A DNA stretch of 64,000 bases, from assembly GCF_000190375.1 (NCBI RefSeq), contig NZ_AEWG01000148.1, forward strand, positions 1-64,000, given 5' to 3'. A program made the translations under genes and the position numbers. Shown here piece after piece: positions 21,200-28,883 of the stretch. This stretch comes from Rubrivivax benzoatilyticus JA2 = ATCC BAA-35. GTDB taxonomy: Bacteria > Pseudomonadota > Gammaproteobacteria > Burkholderiales > Burkholderiaceae_C. The notes under the pieces are model-generated. The model worked only from the letters and a program-made list of their open reading frames with translations, was not told where the DNA came from and searched no databases. How positions within the stretch are numbered: position 1 is the first letter of the stretch; every line of letters starts with the position of its first letter.

Positions 21200-21976
21200 A
21201 TGCGCGGCGGCATGCCGAGAGCGACGCTTGCCCGGGCCCAGCATGTCGCCAACGACGTCGAGCCCGGCCGCCAGCAGCTGATCCCGCTGGCCCAGCACGA
21301 GATCGCCGGGGCCACCGTGCAGACCGTCGACGCCCGCGCGCTGCATGCGTTCCTCGAGGTCGGGAAGGTGTTCGCGGCCTGGGTCCAAGAGCGGATCCAG
21401 CAGTACGGCTTCACCGAGGGACAGGACTACGTGGTGACGGTTTCCAAAACTGGAATCCGTTCCAACGTCATCCAGAAGGACTACCACCTGACCCTCGACA
21501 CGGCGAAGGAGCTGGCCATGGTCGAGCGCAACGCGAAGGGCCGGGAGGCGCGGCGCTACTTCATCGAGTGCGAGAAGCGCCTGAAGGAGCGAGAGGCCGC
21601 CGGCGGGCGCCAGGTCGCCGCGCTTCCGGACTTCAGCAACCCCGCCGCCGCGGCGCGTGTAGAGCACCTGGCTGCGGCGCTGGCAGCCCAGAAAGGAAAA
21701 CAGCCCCGCGAGGGGCTGCTTCCTGAGACGACTTCCAACGGCGAGGGTTCGGAACCTTCTCGCTTCGCGCGTCACCAGCGTGGCCTAGATCTTCTGGCCA
21801 ACCGGCGAGCCGTGTCAAGAAGCGCGGGCCCTGCCGCGTGCGCCGTCCCTTGGATCTCGGGGCGGCTCGCGGTGCGGCGATCGGTAAGACCGCGAAAGCG
21901 GGCTCGGAACAGCACCCAGGATGTCACGCGCAGTCACACGGAGTCCCGTGCTGCACACAAAGGACCGACATCATGA
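21200..21976 (+). CDS. AntA/AntB-domain antirepressor, copy 1 (probably truncated)
   Basis: 258 residues from ATG 21200 (a second ATG lies at 21212). The AntA/AntB domain spans about residues 30-135: [37 protein letters not shown] and EARRYFIECEKRLKE. The DNA is nearly identical to copy 2 (30344 onward) in two blocks with a divergent centre. After about residue 160 the frame runs through a hairpin (21701-21718) into low-quality Arg-rich sequence, so the original C-terminal domain appears lost. Antirepressors of this class inactivate or bypass phage repressors. Whether this shortened copy works is uncertain. Confidence 0.7.
   Translation: MRGGMPRATLARAQHVANDVEPGRQQLIPLAQHEIAGATVQTVDARALHAFLEVGKVFAAWVQERIQQYGFTEGQDYVVTVSKTGIRSNVIQKDYHLTLDTAKELAMVERNAKGREARRYFIECEKRLKEREAAGGRQVAALPDFSNPAAAARVEHLAAALAAQKGKQPREGLLPETTSNGEGSEPSRFARHQRGLDLLANRRAVSRSAGPAACAVPWISGRLAVRRSVRPRKRARNSTQDVTRSHTESRAAHKGPTS
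21701..21718. terminator. Hairpin with GNRA loop inside the AntA tail
   Basis: CAGCCCC, GCGA tetraloop, GGGGCTG. On the minus strand it is followed by TTTTCCTTT; on the plus strand the T-run is weak. It sits inside the apparent C-terminus of AntA copy 1, which argues that this part of the frame is not original protein. It may end transcription from either side. Confidence 0.4.
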
Positions 21977-22623
21977 AATTCGAAATCGAGCCCCTCGGCC
22001 CCATTCCTCCGGAGGCACCCACCCTCCTTCTCCAGCAAGGCGACGACATCCGCATGCTGGTCAGGCGCGCGATCCACTCCCTCGGCGCGCTGGTTTCGCA
22101 GCTGAAGCCGTCCGACCTGCGGTTGCGCGTTGCCCTCATGGACGACGGCGAACGCTGGCTGCGCGCGCTGATCGCCGATGCGGAATCGCTCCGGAGCGAA
22201 CTGCAGAACGAGAAGTGCGCCCTGGACGAGCTGTGCCGGCAAGACGCGGTACAGCGCAATGCGCTGGACGGTGCCGTCACCGAGCTGATGTTCGCGGCCG
22301 ATGCCGAGCTCGCCACGCTGACGAAGACGATGCGCGACGTGATCGACGCTGGCGAGAAGTACATGCGCGGGGCCCTCCGGGAGGCCGGCGTTCCCAGCGC
22401 GGAGATCGACCGCATCGTGACCGAGAAGAACGCTGACCAGCGCGCGCAGACCGAGATGCGCATCAACGAGGCCTCGCGTAGGTACGACGTCCTCCATGCC
22501 TTTCTTCGCGATCCGCTGCGGCGCGTGCAGCAACTCGACGAGAGCACGCGGACCGCGGTCGAGGAACGTCAACGCCTCCGCTGCGAGCAGCGCAAGGCCA
22601 GCGGCCACGGCACCATGGGCTGA
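21973..22623 (+). CDS. Hypothetical coiled-coil protein
   Basis: A 216-residue, mostly helical protein from ATG 21973, with AAAGGA eight bases upstream and an ATGA overlap with the preceding frame. Residues 60-200 are rich in Glu/Arg/Leu heptad-like spacing (ELQNEKCALDELC, QRAQTEMRINEASRRYDVL). No enzymatic motif is visible. It heads a run of four or five small genes (21973-24175) in the same direction that looks like one accessory operon. Function unknown. Confidence 0.65.
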   Translation: MKFEIEPLGPIPPEAPTLLLQQGDDIRMLVRRAIHSLGALVSQLKPSDLRLRVALMDDGERWLRALIADAESLRSELQNEKCALDELCRQDAVQRNALDGAVTELMFAADAELATLTKTMRDVIDAGEKYMRGALREAGVPSAEIDRIVTEKNADQRAQTEMRINEASRRYDVLHAFLRDPLRRVQQLDESTRTAVEERQRLRCEQRKASGHGTMG

Positions 22624-22635
22624 AAGGACGACCAG

Positions 22636-23049
22636 ATGACGACGTCACATAGTCGCGGCGCCACTTCTGCGGCCGATGGCCAGATCGACAGGGAACTGTA
22701 CGAGCGCGCTGCGTACGCGCTGTTCTGGAAGTTCGAGTCCGTTCTGGAGCGCGCCGCCGTCGGTGAGCTACGGCCCCCCCAGGTCAGCGGAGACTCAGCC
22801 TCCTATCGCGCCTGCGCCGACAAGCTCGCCCAGCACGCGAACAAGGTCGCCCAGCACGCGAACAAGGTGCAAGAGGCGGCGCGATGCAGCCAGGCGCTCG
22901 CCCGGCTCCTTCGCGATCCGCACATGCAGCTCGAGCGCTTGGAGCCGTCGTTGCGAGCGCAGCTCGAGCAGAAGGCACGCGAGCTCGGATCAGCGCCGTG
23001 GGGGGGCATCCCCCTCTCGGCGTTTCCAGACCCGGAAGACGTGGAGTAG
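22636..23049 (+). CDS. Hypothetical helical protein with internal repeat
   Basis: 137 residues from ATG 22636, 12 bases after the previous gene. A perfect 21-base duplication (22827-22868) gives AQHANKV twice in tandem, which keeps the frame. The rest is helical with conserved-looking DRELYERAAYALFWKFESVL. No domain is recognised. The in-frame duplication indicates the frame is or was translated. Confidence 0.6.
   Translation: MTTSHSRGATSAADGQIDRELYERAAYALFWKFESVLERAAVGELRPPQVSGDSASYRACADKLAQHANKVAQHANKVQEAARCSQALARLLRDPHMQLERLEPSLRAQLEQKARELGSAPWGGIPLSAFPDPEDVE
22827..22868 (+). repeat. Tandem 21-bp duplication
   Basis: Two adjacent copies of CGCCCAGCACGCGAACAAGG plus T inside the gene at 22636. 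They are identical, so recent, and in frame (seven residues). Confidence 0.9.
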
Positions 23050-23054
23050 CCGTG

Positions 23055-23297
23055 ATGCCCAAGCAAGTCGCCATCGGCTCGGGCCCGCCCCTGGTCGCGT
23101 TGACGGGGCATCTTCTGACGTGGACTGAAGCCGCGGCTGTCATCGGGCTGTCCGCAAGGACGCTGCGCCGGCTGAATGCCGCCGGGAGGTTCCCGGAGCC
23201 GGTGGTGATCGCCGGGCTTCGTGGTCGGCGGTTCCGCCGCGAGGACATTGCGCGGTGGCTTGACGCGGCCGGCGAGCAGCCCGTTCAAGGCGAGTAG
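23055..23297 (+). CDS. AlpA-like DNA-binding protein (second copy)
   Basis: An 80-residue winged-helix protein from ATG 23055. TWTEAAAVIGLSARTLRRLN, then GRFPEP and RRFRREDIARWLD, is the standard AlpA/HTH_17 layout in which a short wing precedes the R-x-x-D-I-x-x-W-L helix. It is more typical of AlpA than the gene at 15889. It probably acts as a directionality factor or transcription activator. GGAG 9-12 bases upstream serves as Shine-Dalgarno. It is in the accessory operon with the genes on both sides. Confidence 0.75.
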   Translation: MPKQVAIGSGPPLVALTGHLLTWTEAAAVIGLSARTLRRLNAAGRFPEPVVIAGLRGRRFRREDIARWLDAAGEQPVQGE

Positions 23298-23300
23298 GAC

Positions 23301-23576
23301 ATGTCCAGCGACCGCGCCCCCGAGTTGTCGCGCGAGCAGCTCGCCACATCGCTGGCCGAGCTGCGTCGGCGCTCGCCGCGCATCCCCGTAGACCTCGACG
23401 CAGCGATGTCGACGGCGGTGTGGCGCACGCTCATCCGTGGGCACGCCGCAGCGCGCATGCTCGAGGCCACGCGTGCCCGTCGGCGACCGCCGGCCCTGAG
23501 CGGCCAGGTGAAGCTCAGGCCCATGCCGGACTTCGACTGCAGACGCGCCGCCGCCGGCGATCTCCGCGACCTGTAG
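23301..23576 (+). CDS. Hypothetical protein
   Basis: A 91-residue, basic, helical protein starting three bases after the AlpA-like gene. It has no recognised domain. The spacing and strand indicate the same transcript. The final residues (CRRAAAGDLRDL) carry no motif. Confidence 0.5.
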   Translation: MSSDRAPELSREQLATSLAELRRRSPRIPVDLDAAMSTAVWRTLIRGHAAARMLEATRARRRPPALSGQVKLRPMPDFDCRRAAAGDLRDL

Positions 23577-23809
23577 GCACGACGCAGGGCGGAACTCGCG
23601 GCGCGTCGCTTCGCGCCGTGTGGTGACGGCCAAGACCGCAAGTCCTTTGCGGCACAGCCGGGGCTGCGCCCCGCTGATCCTCCCGCGCGATGCATCCTGG
23701 GTCGACCCCTCTGGGGATGCCGCCCCGCATTCGCGCGTCCCCAGCGGTGCCCGCCTCAGGTGAGGATTTGGGGAGGATTTCCGCATCTCCGGGGACATCG
23801 ACGCCCGCG

Positions 23810-24175
23810 ATGCACTTCAACGATCGACGGTCAGGGAGCGACGCCGCGACGGCGTGGGTCGAGGCGGCCATGATCGTTCAGGCCGACGGCCACCTGCTGT
23901 TCGAGACCTTGGTCAGCGAGCTGCAGATGGCGGCGCGGCGGGCCGTCGCCACACTCGACCGCCGTCAGCGTGTGATGCTGTGGATGTCCTGCGAGCCCGA
24001 CGAGTTGAACGAGCACGCGGAGCTCTGGGACTTGGACAGCGCGCACGGGTTCGACCCGCTGACGCGCGACACGGGCGCGATCGAGAACGAGGTGGCGCGT
24101 CAGGTCATCCGCGACCTGGGCGCGGTGCGGATTGAGACGATGGACGAACGATGCGGCGCCGACGACGCAGCTTGA
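23810..24175 (+). CDS. Hypothetical protein
   Basis: 121 residues from ATG 23810; longer in-frame starts run back to 23690 and a shorter one begins at 23867. It is an acidic, helical protein (LVSELQMAARRAVATLDRR, then a WMSCEPDELNEHAELWDLD segment) with no family I recognise. The 233 bases upstream hold no gene I can support. It ends 48 bases before the convergent stop of the large gene on the other strand, so it closes the rightward transcription unit. Confidence 0.5.
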   Translation: MHFNDRRSGSDAATAWVEAAMIVQADGHLLFETLVSELQMAARRAVATLDRRQRVMLWMSCEPDELNEHAELWDLDSAHGFDPLTRDTGAIENEVARQVIRDLGAVRIETMDERCGADDAA

Positions 24176-24223
24176 GGGCGACTGCAACGCTGGATGTCGC
24201 GCTGAAGCTGAGTCGGCTGGCCG

Positions 24224-26380
24224 TCAGTGATAGTGGGTTGTCGGCGACCCGATGCCGCCGCAGCAGATGTGCGCGATCGATCGATCCCGCACGTCCTGCG
24301 TCAGCGGGGCCTGGGCGACGACCGTCGTGGGCGCCGGCGCCGAGCTGCTGACACGCTCCGGAATCGGCTCCACCGTCGGCGCTGGCGGAACCGCCGCCAC
24401 GGCCGGCACACGCGGCACGGTCGGCGAGTAGGCCGTCGTCACCTGAACCGTGCTCCGGGCGACGGCGGGCGAAGCAACCGACGGCACGGCGGCCTGACGC
24501 AGCAACTCCTTCTCCGACATCGCCCGGTGGAGCTGACTGGCCCGCACCGCCGGGCTGCTGCTGCGGAAGTAGGCGTCGTTGAACTGGATCTTGCGATCCT
24601 GGATCGCGTCGGTGATCTGCGCGTCCGTCATGCTTGCGAGATCGCGCCCCTTCAGCGAGGCGGCGATGATCTTCGAGGCATCGCCTCGGAACTGCGTGGC
24701 GGTCGAGAACACCGCTTCGCGAACCGATGCGCCGCGGCCGGACAGGTCGAAGCCCGCAGCCTTCAGCTTCGCCATCTCCGGCTCGTAGTGCGTGGCGATC
24801 ATGAACCGCCGTTGTGCGTCGCCGAAGGCCTGTTCATCGCGCTCGACGACCTGACGGTACTTGGCGTTGAACTCGGGCGTTCCCGGCGTCAGCCCGGCGA
24901 ACTGCGCGCCGTACTCCGGAGCCCACCGAAGGAACTCGGCCATCGTCCCTGTGTTCGTCGCGAGCTGGTGCTTGCCGTAGCTGACACCGCCGCGGTCGCC
25001 TCTGCCGCTCGAGATAGTCCCGACACCGCGCCCACCGGACTCGAAGCGCTCGCTGACCCAGCCGAGCTGACCAGCCTTCTCGCCAACCATCTCGCCGGCT
25101 TTGCTGCCGAGGTAGGCCCCGAGGACACCGCCGACCAGGGTGCCAGGGCCAGGCGCGATCATCGTGCCGAACGCAGCGCCGGCAGAAGCTCCTCCGACGG
25201 CCCCCGTGAAGCCGCCGACGTTCTCGGCCCGCTTTCGCGCACGCTCGTCGTCGGTCAAGCCGGCGTCGTTCGCGATTCGGCGGTCCTCCGCCAGCGCCAG
25301 CGCAGCCGTGGCGATCGTGCCGATCAGCGGCAGCTTCCCGAGAAGCCCTCGCAATCCGCCGGGCTTGGACGTCGCAGCCTTCGCTGCTTCTGCGTCCCCG
25401 GCACTGGCCAGCGTCGGGCCGAGGAGCGGCAGCTTCGACAGTGCGGCACGGATCCCACCCAGCATGCCGCTGATCTTCGTCCCGATGCCGGCGACGGTTG
25501 CGATGACGGGTGCCACAGCCGCCGGCAGCAGCGACCCGATCGCCGAGAGCAGGCCGCCACTCTCCCCGCGCGCGGCGCCGGCGGCGTCCTTGACGTCCTT
25601 GAGCCCGCGCTGCATCGAGCGCGCGGTGGCGGCGTCGTCGCGCCTGGCGCCGCGGATCTCGCGCCAGAGCTTGCGCAGCCAGGGAACGCTGGGATCGTCG
25701 CGCTCGCGGCGGCGGCCGGCGAAGTAGCTGGCGGCGCGGCCCAGCGGCGCGACGACATCACGCACCTCGGCGGCGGCGCCCACGATCGGGTCGATGCGTT
25801 CGACGCCGGTGACGGCGGCGCCAGCGCCGGAGGTCAGGCCGCCGGCGAGCCGGCCGACCGTTGCGATGACGCCGGAGCCGTCCTTCTGGCCACCGCCGAA
25901 CCGTCCGCGGGCGTCGCGCGCCTGGTCGCGCCGCGCGTCGGCCTTGGCGTCCTTGCGCGCCGCCTCCGCGGTGCGTGCCATCTGCTCGGCGGAGCGCGCG
26001 ACCGCGCCAGCAGCGCGCGAGTCGGCAGCGCTGGACGTGTCCGCGCCTCGGCGCGGCGCGAATCTGCGGTCCTCTCCTCTTGCGAGGTTGCGGTAGCCCC
26101 AAGCTCGTTCCGAGCGCGGAACAGGCGTGGCGATCTTGCGTGGCGCCGTGGGTGAGTCAACCGACGGTGCGCGCGCGGCGCGGTCAGCCGAGCGCGACAC
26201 GGGCGCCACGGGCTGGCGGCTGGAGGTGCCATGCCCATCGGGGCGGCGCTGCAGGACGTCGAGGATCTTTCCGGTGTTGTCCCGGATGTCGCCGAGCAGT
26301 TCGCTGTCTTCCTCGGCGGTGGTGTCGATCGGGGTGCCAACGAGCAGGCCGGAGGCGTCCGACTTGATGCGGTCGTTCAT
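24224..26380 (-). CDS. Virion-like protein with glycine-zipper segments and a peptidoglycan-hydrolase-like domain
   Basis: 718 residues from ATG 26380, with GAAGGA seven bases upstream. Residues 1-230 are disordered and Arg/Ala-rich. Hydrophobic Gly/Ala-rich stretches at 275-320 and 389-435 look like membrane-inserting glycine zippers. Residues 440-650 hold the pattern FESGG-x-G-x-GTISSG then GGVSYGKHQLATNTGT, which occurs in phage-associated lysozyme-like and VgrG-related proteins. Such layouts are found in tape-measure or DNA-ejection proteins that cut the wall during infection. It is the only virion-type gene in the element and lies opposite to its neighbours. A bacteriocin-like effector role is an alternative. 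Confidence 0.6.
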   Translation of the reverse strand: MNDRIKSDASGLLVGTPIDTTAEEDSELLGDIRDNTGKILDVLQRRPDGHGTSSRQPVAPVSRSADRAARAPSVDSPTAPRKIATPVPRSERAWGYRNLARGEDRRFAPRRGADTSSAADSRAAGAVARSAEQMARTAEAARKDAKADARRDQARDARGRFGGGQKDGSGVIATVGRLAGGLTSGAGAAVTGVERIDPIVGAAAEVRDVVAPLGRAASYFAGRRRERDDPSVPWLRKLWREIRGARRDDAATARSMQRGLKDVKDAAGAARGESGGLLSAIGSLLPAAVAPVIATVAGIGTKISGMLGGIRAALSKLPLLGPTLASAGDAEAAKAATSKPGGLRGLLGKLPLIGTIATAALALAEDRRIANDAGLTDDERARKRAENVGGFTGAVGGASAGAAFGTMIAPGPGTLVGGVLGAYLGSKAGEMVGEKAGQLGWVSERFESGGRGVGTISSGRGDRGGVSYGKHQLATNTGTMAEFLRWAPEYGAQFAGLTPGTPEFNAKYRQVVERDEQAFGDAQRRFMIATHYEPEMAKLKAAGFDLSGRGASVREAVFSTATQFRGDASKIIAASLKGRDLASMTDAQITDAIQDRKIQFNDAYFRSSSPAVRASQLHRAMSEKELLRQAAVPSVASPAVARSTVQVTTAYSPTVPRVPAVAAVPPAPTVEPIPERVSSSAPAPTTVVAQAPLTQDVRDRSIAHICCGGIGSPTTHYH

Positions 26381-26724
26381 GTGATGTCCTTCGTGTACGA
26401 GGGGCGGCGCCGCGGCCCGCATCGGGGTGGGCGCGGTGCGCGCGTCGCATGTTCCGACCTGACACCTCGCCTGGTGGGGCCGCTTTCCGGCGCTGGCGGG
26501 GACGGATCACGACGGTCGGCTTTCTGGCTAGGTGGCCGCGCCAACTACGCGTGCCAGAAGGTGCCAGGGGTGGTGCCAGCACTCGAGCGTGAACTGAACC
26601 GCCCGGCACGCGCGGCGCGTTGGCGGCCGCAGCTGCGTCGGACCTCGGGCAGACGGTTGCTCGACTCGCGTTCGTTTCGCCAGCACCTCGGCTGACCGTT
26701 GGATGGCGGCCAGGTGTACGGCCG
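26381..26724. other. Gap without a supported gene
   Basis: 344 bases between the start of the large minus-strand gene and the stop of the DUF4224 gene. It should hold the promoter of the large gene. The one visible pattern is GTGCCAG three times (26551, 26561, 26573) at 10-12 base spacing, about one helical turn, which could be a small regulator site. Confidence 0.4.
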
Positions 26725-27195
26725 CTACCCGGATCGCGATGAGGCGCTGGGTGGGCGTGGCCCGCTGCCTTGTGCCTTCTGGGATGCCTTGCGGGCACGC
26801 TGCTCCGCCTTGCGGGCACTCTCTGCGGCTAGCTCTGCAGCCTTTCGAGCGCGATCGGCGGCAAGTTGCTCCAGTCGCAGGCGCCGCTTTTCCGCCCATC
26901 GCTGAAGCGCAAGCTCAGCCTCGACGTCTGCCGCGTCCGCCTCACGTTGCCTCGCCTCCTCGGCAGAGTTCGGGCTGCCCAAGTGCCCTCGACAGACCGC
27001 CTCGTAGTGGGCTCGCTCGAGGATGATGGCGCCGGTCGGAAGGCGTCGCGCCCTCCAGAACCCGTGCTTGTGCAACTCCTTGAGCTGCTTCGCCGGCTGA
27101 CGGAAGCCGGTCAAGGCGGCGATCTCCTCGGTCGACAGGATCACGCTCGGGAACACGGCATCACGGCCGGTTGAGCCCTGGCCTGCTTCGTTCAT
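26725..27195 (-). CDS. DUF4224 phage protein
   Basis: 156 residues from ATG 27195 behind a good GAGGAA. Residues 18-75 match DUF4224 (ILSTEEIAALTGFRQPAKQL, then KHGFWRARRLPTG and a YEAVCRG end), a small helix-turn-helix-like domain common in prophages near int genes. The second half is an Ala/Arg/Glu-rich helix, probably coiled coil (residues 90-145). It reads away from the immunity leader at 27293, making a divergent regulatory region. A transcriptional or recombination accessory role is plausible but unproven. Confidence 0.7.
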   Translation of the reverse strand: MNEAGQGSTGRDAVFPSVILSTEEIAALTGFRQPAKQLKELHKHGFWRARRLPTGAIILERAHYEAVCRGHLGSPNSAEEARQREADAADVEAELALQRWAEKRRLRLEQLAADRARKAAELAAESARKAEQRARKASQKAQGSGPRPPSASSRSG

Positions 27196-27292
27196 CGCTT
27201 TCCTCTGTGAGCTGCTCTGCAGAGCGCTGACCGCGCCCCGGCGCATGGTTCCCCGGCAGTCTACGCATTGGCCCAGCGCTCGCGGCGTCGCG

Positions 27293-27322
27293 TTGACAGC
27301 TTCGGCCTCCCTCTGGCAAAGT
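27293..27322 (+). promoter_or_regulatory. Promoter of the immunity leader
   Basis: A perfect -35 TTGACA (27293-27298) and a weak -10 (CAAAGT at 27317-27322, 18-base spacer). It lies upstream of several hairpins, a terminator and the antisense-RNA-like region. Position and strength fit a leader promoter of the phage P4/P1 immunity type. Confidence 0.4.
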
Positions 27323-27372
27323 GAACGCGCCTCGAAAGAGGTGGGGCGTGGAAACCCCAAGGAAAAGCGGAG

Positions 27373-27401
27373 GCCGCACCCGTCAGTCACGCGGCTTTTT
27401 T
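27373..27401 (+). terminator. Leader terminator/attenuator
   Basis: GCCGC (27373-27377) with GCGGC (27391-27395) followed by TTTTTT. Two hairpins precede it: CCTC-GAAA-GAGG (27330-27341) and TGGGG/CCCCA (27342-27359). In the P4-type immunity circuit early leader termination keeps the element silent, and this hairpin is placed where such a terminator would act. Confidence 0.6.
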
Positions 27402-27423
27402 GCGTCCGTGCCATTCATTTTTG

Positions 27424-27550
27424 GATGGCCGAGAGGGCGGTTGTCACGGGGCAACCCGTGGCGGGGGAGCGAACCTCCTCGAAATACAAAACCCAGCGAT
27501 GGGGAATACGCCCGCCTGGCTTTTCCCAGGTTTCCAACCTCTCGGCCATC
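27424..27550 (+). ncRNA. c4/CI-like phage immunity antisense RNA region
   Basis: A 13-base perfect complementarity, GATGGCCGAGAGG (27424-27436) and CCTCTCGGCCATC (27538-27550), encloses three hairpins: CACGGG-GCAA-CCCGTG (27445-27460), a small GGAG/CTCC hairpin near 27466-27478, and CCTGG/CCAGG (27514-27529). It lies upstream of antirepressor genes. That recalls phage P1/P7 c4 RNA, which pairs with the icd-ant message, and phage P4 CI RNA. Frames across it resemble the apparent Icd/Ash-like products reported at such loci. The family assignment is from memory of these systems, not a search. Confidence 0.55.
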
Positions 27551-27613
27551 TTGCCGTGCGCGCGTGGAAACGCTCCGGCAAGACGTTCTCAACGTCTCGA
27601 AAAGGAGCGTTCC

Positions 27614-28204
27614 ATGCTCGACCGTCACACCCAGGCGCGCGCCGCCGCAATTTCCGCCACCGAACAGTCCGCCGAGCGCGAGCTCAAGGTCTACATCCAG
27701 CCCCATGGCCTCAACTACTGGGAGATCGAGGGCAGCCGAGCACAACTCGAAGCCGAAGGAATCGAGTTCCCTGCGGGCGTGACGTGGCCCGAAGGGGCCG
27801 GTCAATACTACTGGCGGTCCGGTAGTTTCCGCTTCCGCCTGACCCGCGCGCTCCCCGACGGCCTTAAGGGCCCCCGCAGGAACTACCCTGACCTCGACTG
27901 GTGGTGCGTGCGCTGCGACTACAACGACAGGCTCGACCCCGACCAACACGCCATCCTCCTGAAGAAGCGCGAACTCGCTGAAGCGATCCGCCTCGCGTCG
28001 CCCGATGGCCAGCGCGAAGCCGACCGCGCCTGGAAGGCGGCCCGAGACGTGGCGTTCCAGGAGTTCAAGGGCCGTATACCCGGGCTGGTGCGGCCGAAGC
28101 GAGGTCGAACGTCCCGCGTGGCCAGCGATCGGGGGCGCGCCGAAGGAAACGGGATCCCCGATCCCACCTCCGAGACGAGCGAGCCGACTGGAGGCGGGGA
28201 GTAA
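27614..28204 (+). CDS. Hypothetical protein downstream of the immunity leader
   Basis: 196 residues from ATG 27614 behind AAAGGAG, the first good Shine-Dalgarno after the antisense leader. The frame is open back to 27245 through the leader, but that part is RNA structure. The protein has a Trp/Tyr-rich core (VYIQPHGLNYWEIEGSRAQL, ITWPEG-like and WWCVRCDYNDR) and a basic tail. No domain is recognised. By position it is the gene most directly under the leader's control, comparable to icd in the P1 operon, but there is no sequence evidence for an Icd function. Confidence 0.6.
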   Translation: MLDRHTQARAAAISATEQSAERELKVYIQPHGLNYWEIEGSRAQLEAEGIEFPAGVTWPEGAGQYYWRSGSFRFRLTRALPDGLKGPRRNYPDLDWWCVRCDYNDRLDPDQHAILLKKRELAEAIRLASPDGQREADRAWKAARDVAFQEFKGRIPGLVRPKRGRTSRVASDRGRAEGNGIPDPTSETSEPTGGGE

Positions 28205-28459
28205 AGACCTCGGGCATTGCGGCCCTGGATGTCACCAGGCGCGCGATCGGTCCCTTCGTCGTCGCTGGCGCGGGAACTTTGGCGCTTCACGGCCGGAGCT
28301 GAGGCGCTGAACACCCAACATGGCGCGATGACGGCCGAGCTGCCGTCATCGCCACCTGGCTGGAAGCCGAGGCGTCCGGCGGGCGCCAGGTCGGCAAGAC
28401 ATCGTCGCAGTTTTGCGTTGATCTCCCCGACGTCTACGGTCGGACGCAGCCGGCATTCG

Positions 28460-28622
28460 CACTCCCGAAGCCCGCGCGCTGCATGCGTTCCTGGAGGTCG
28501 GGAAGGACTTCTCCAACTGGGTCAAGGATCGGATCGCGCAGTACGCTTTTCCGAGGGGCAGGACTACGTGGTGCACCTTTTCGCCAGTTACGGCGAAAAG
28601 GGTCAGGGCCGCCCGACCAAGC
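28460..28622 (+). pseudogene. AntA antirepressor remnant with a frameshift
   Basis: From about 28466 the DNA encodes ALHAFLEVGKDFSNWVKDRI in one frame, then SEGQDYVVHLFASYGEKGQG in the next. One T is missing near 28546-28552. The rest of the AntA domain (the LTLDTAKELAM part) is absent, and the remnant runs into the convergent Xis-like gene. The sequence is closely related to the intact copies at 21200 and 30018. Confidence 0.75.
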
Positions 28623-28634
28623 AATCCGCCAGCT

Positions 28635-28883
28635 TCAGCGCCTCTTCTCGGTCTCGACCCACCGAGCGTAGCCGGCGATGCTGATCAGCACCGAGCCGTC
28701 TGGCGCCTTTCGGTACTCCTTCCCGACGCGCCAGACGCCTTCGTCGATCTTCCGGCGGATCGCCTTCTCGGTGTAGCCAGTGATGTGCGCGGCCAGCGGG
28801 ATCCGGACGTAGGGCGCAGGTGCTACCAGCAGGTGATCGAGCGTCGGATCAGCAGAGCGGTCTCGGTGCGGCAACGTCAACAT
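28635..28883 (-). CDS. xis: Excisionase-like protein
   Basis: An 82-residue protein whose residues 25-80 read YVRIPLAAHITGYTEKAIRR, then KIDEGVWRVGKEYRKAPDG and SVLISIAGYARWVE. This is the layout of small phage excisionase-like proteins in which a MerR-type helix is followed by a GYxxWV helix. Such proteins bend att-site DNA and steer Int to excision. It reads leftward, against the antirepressor genes, and starts about 140 bases from the palindrome at 29023. No strong Shine-Dalgarno precedes the ATG. Confidence 0.7.
   Translation of the reverse strand: MLTLPHRDRSADPTLDHLLVAPAPYVRIPLAAHITGYTEKAIRRKIDEGVWRVGKEYRKAPDGSVLISIAGYARWVETEKRR

Noticed and set aside
22827-22868. CRISPR-like repeat
   Set aside because: Two contiguous copies without spacers, inside a coding frame.
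21973-24175. Toxin-antitoxin or anti-phage defence cassette
   Set aside because: Small accessory genes in a prophage-like place, but no recognisable toxin, nuclease or sensor motif.
27424-27436. tRNA-Ser/Leu D-arm-like GATGGCCGAGAGG
   Set aside because: No acceptor stem or T-arm follows; its exact complement 100 bases on indicates antisense pairing instead.
27293-27613. Retron or other reverse-transcriptase-linked RNA
   Set aside because: No reverse transcriptase anywhere nearby.
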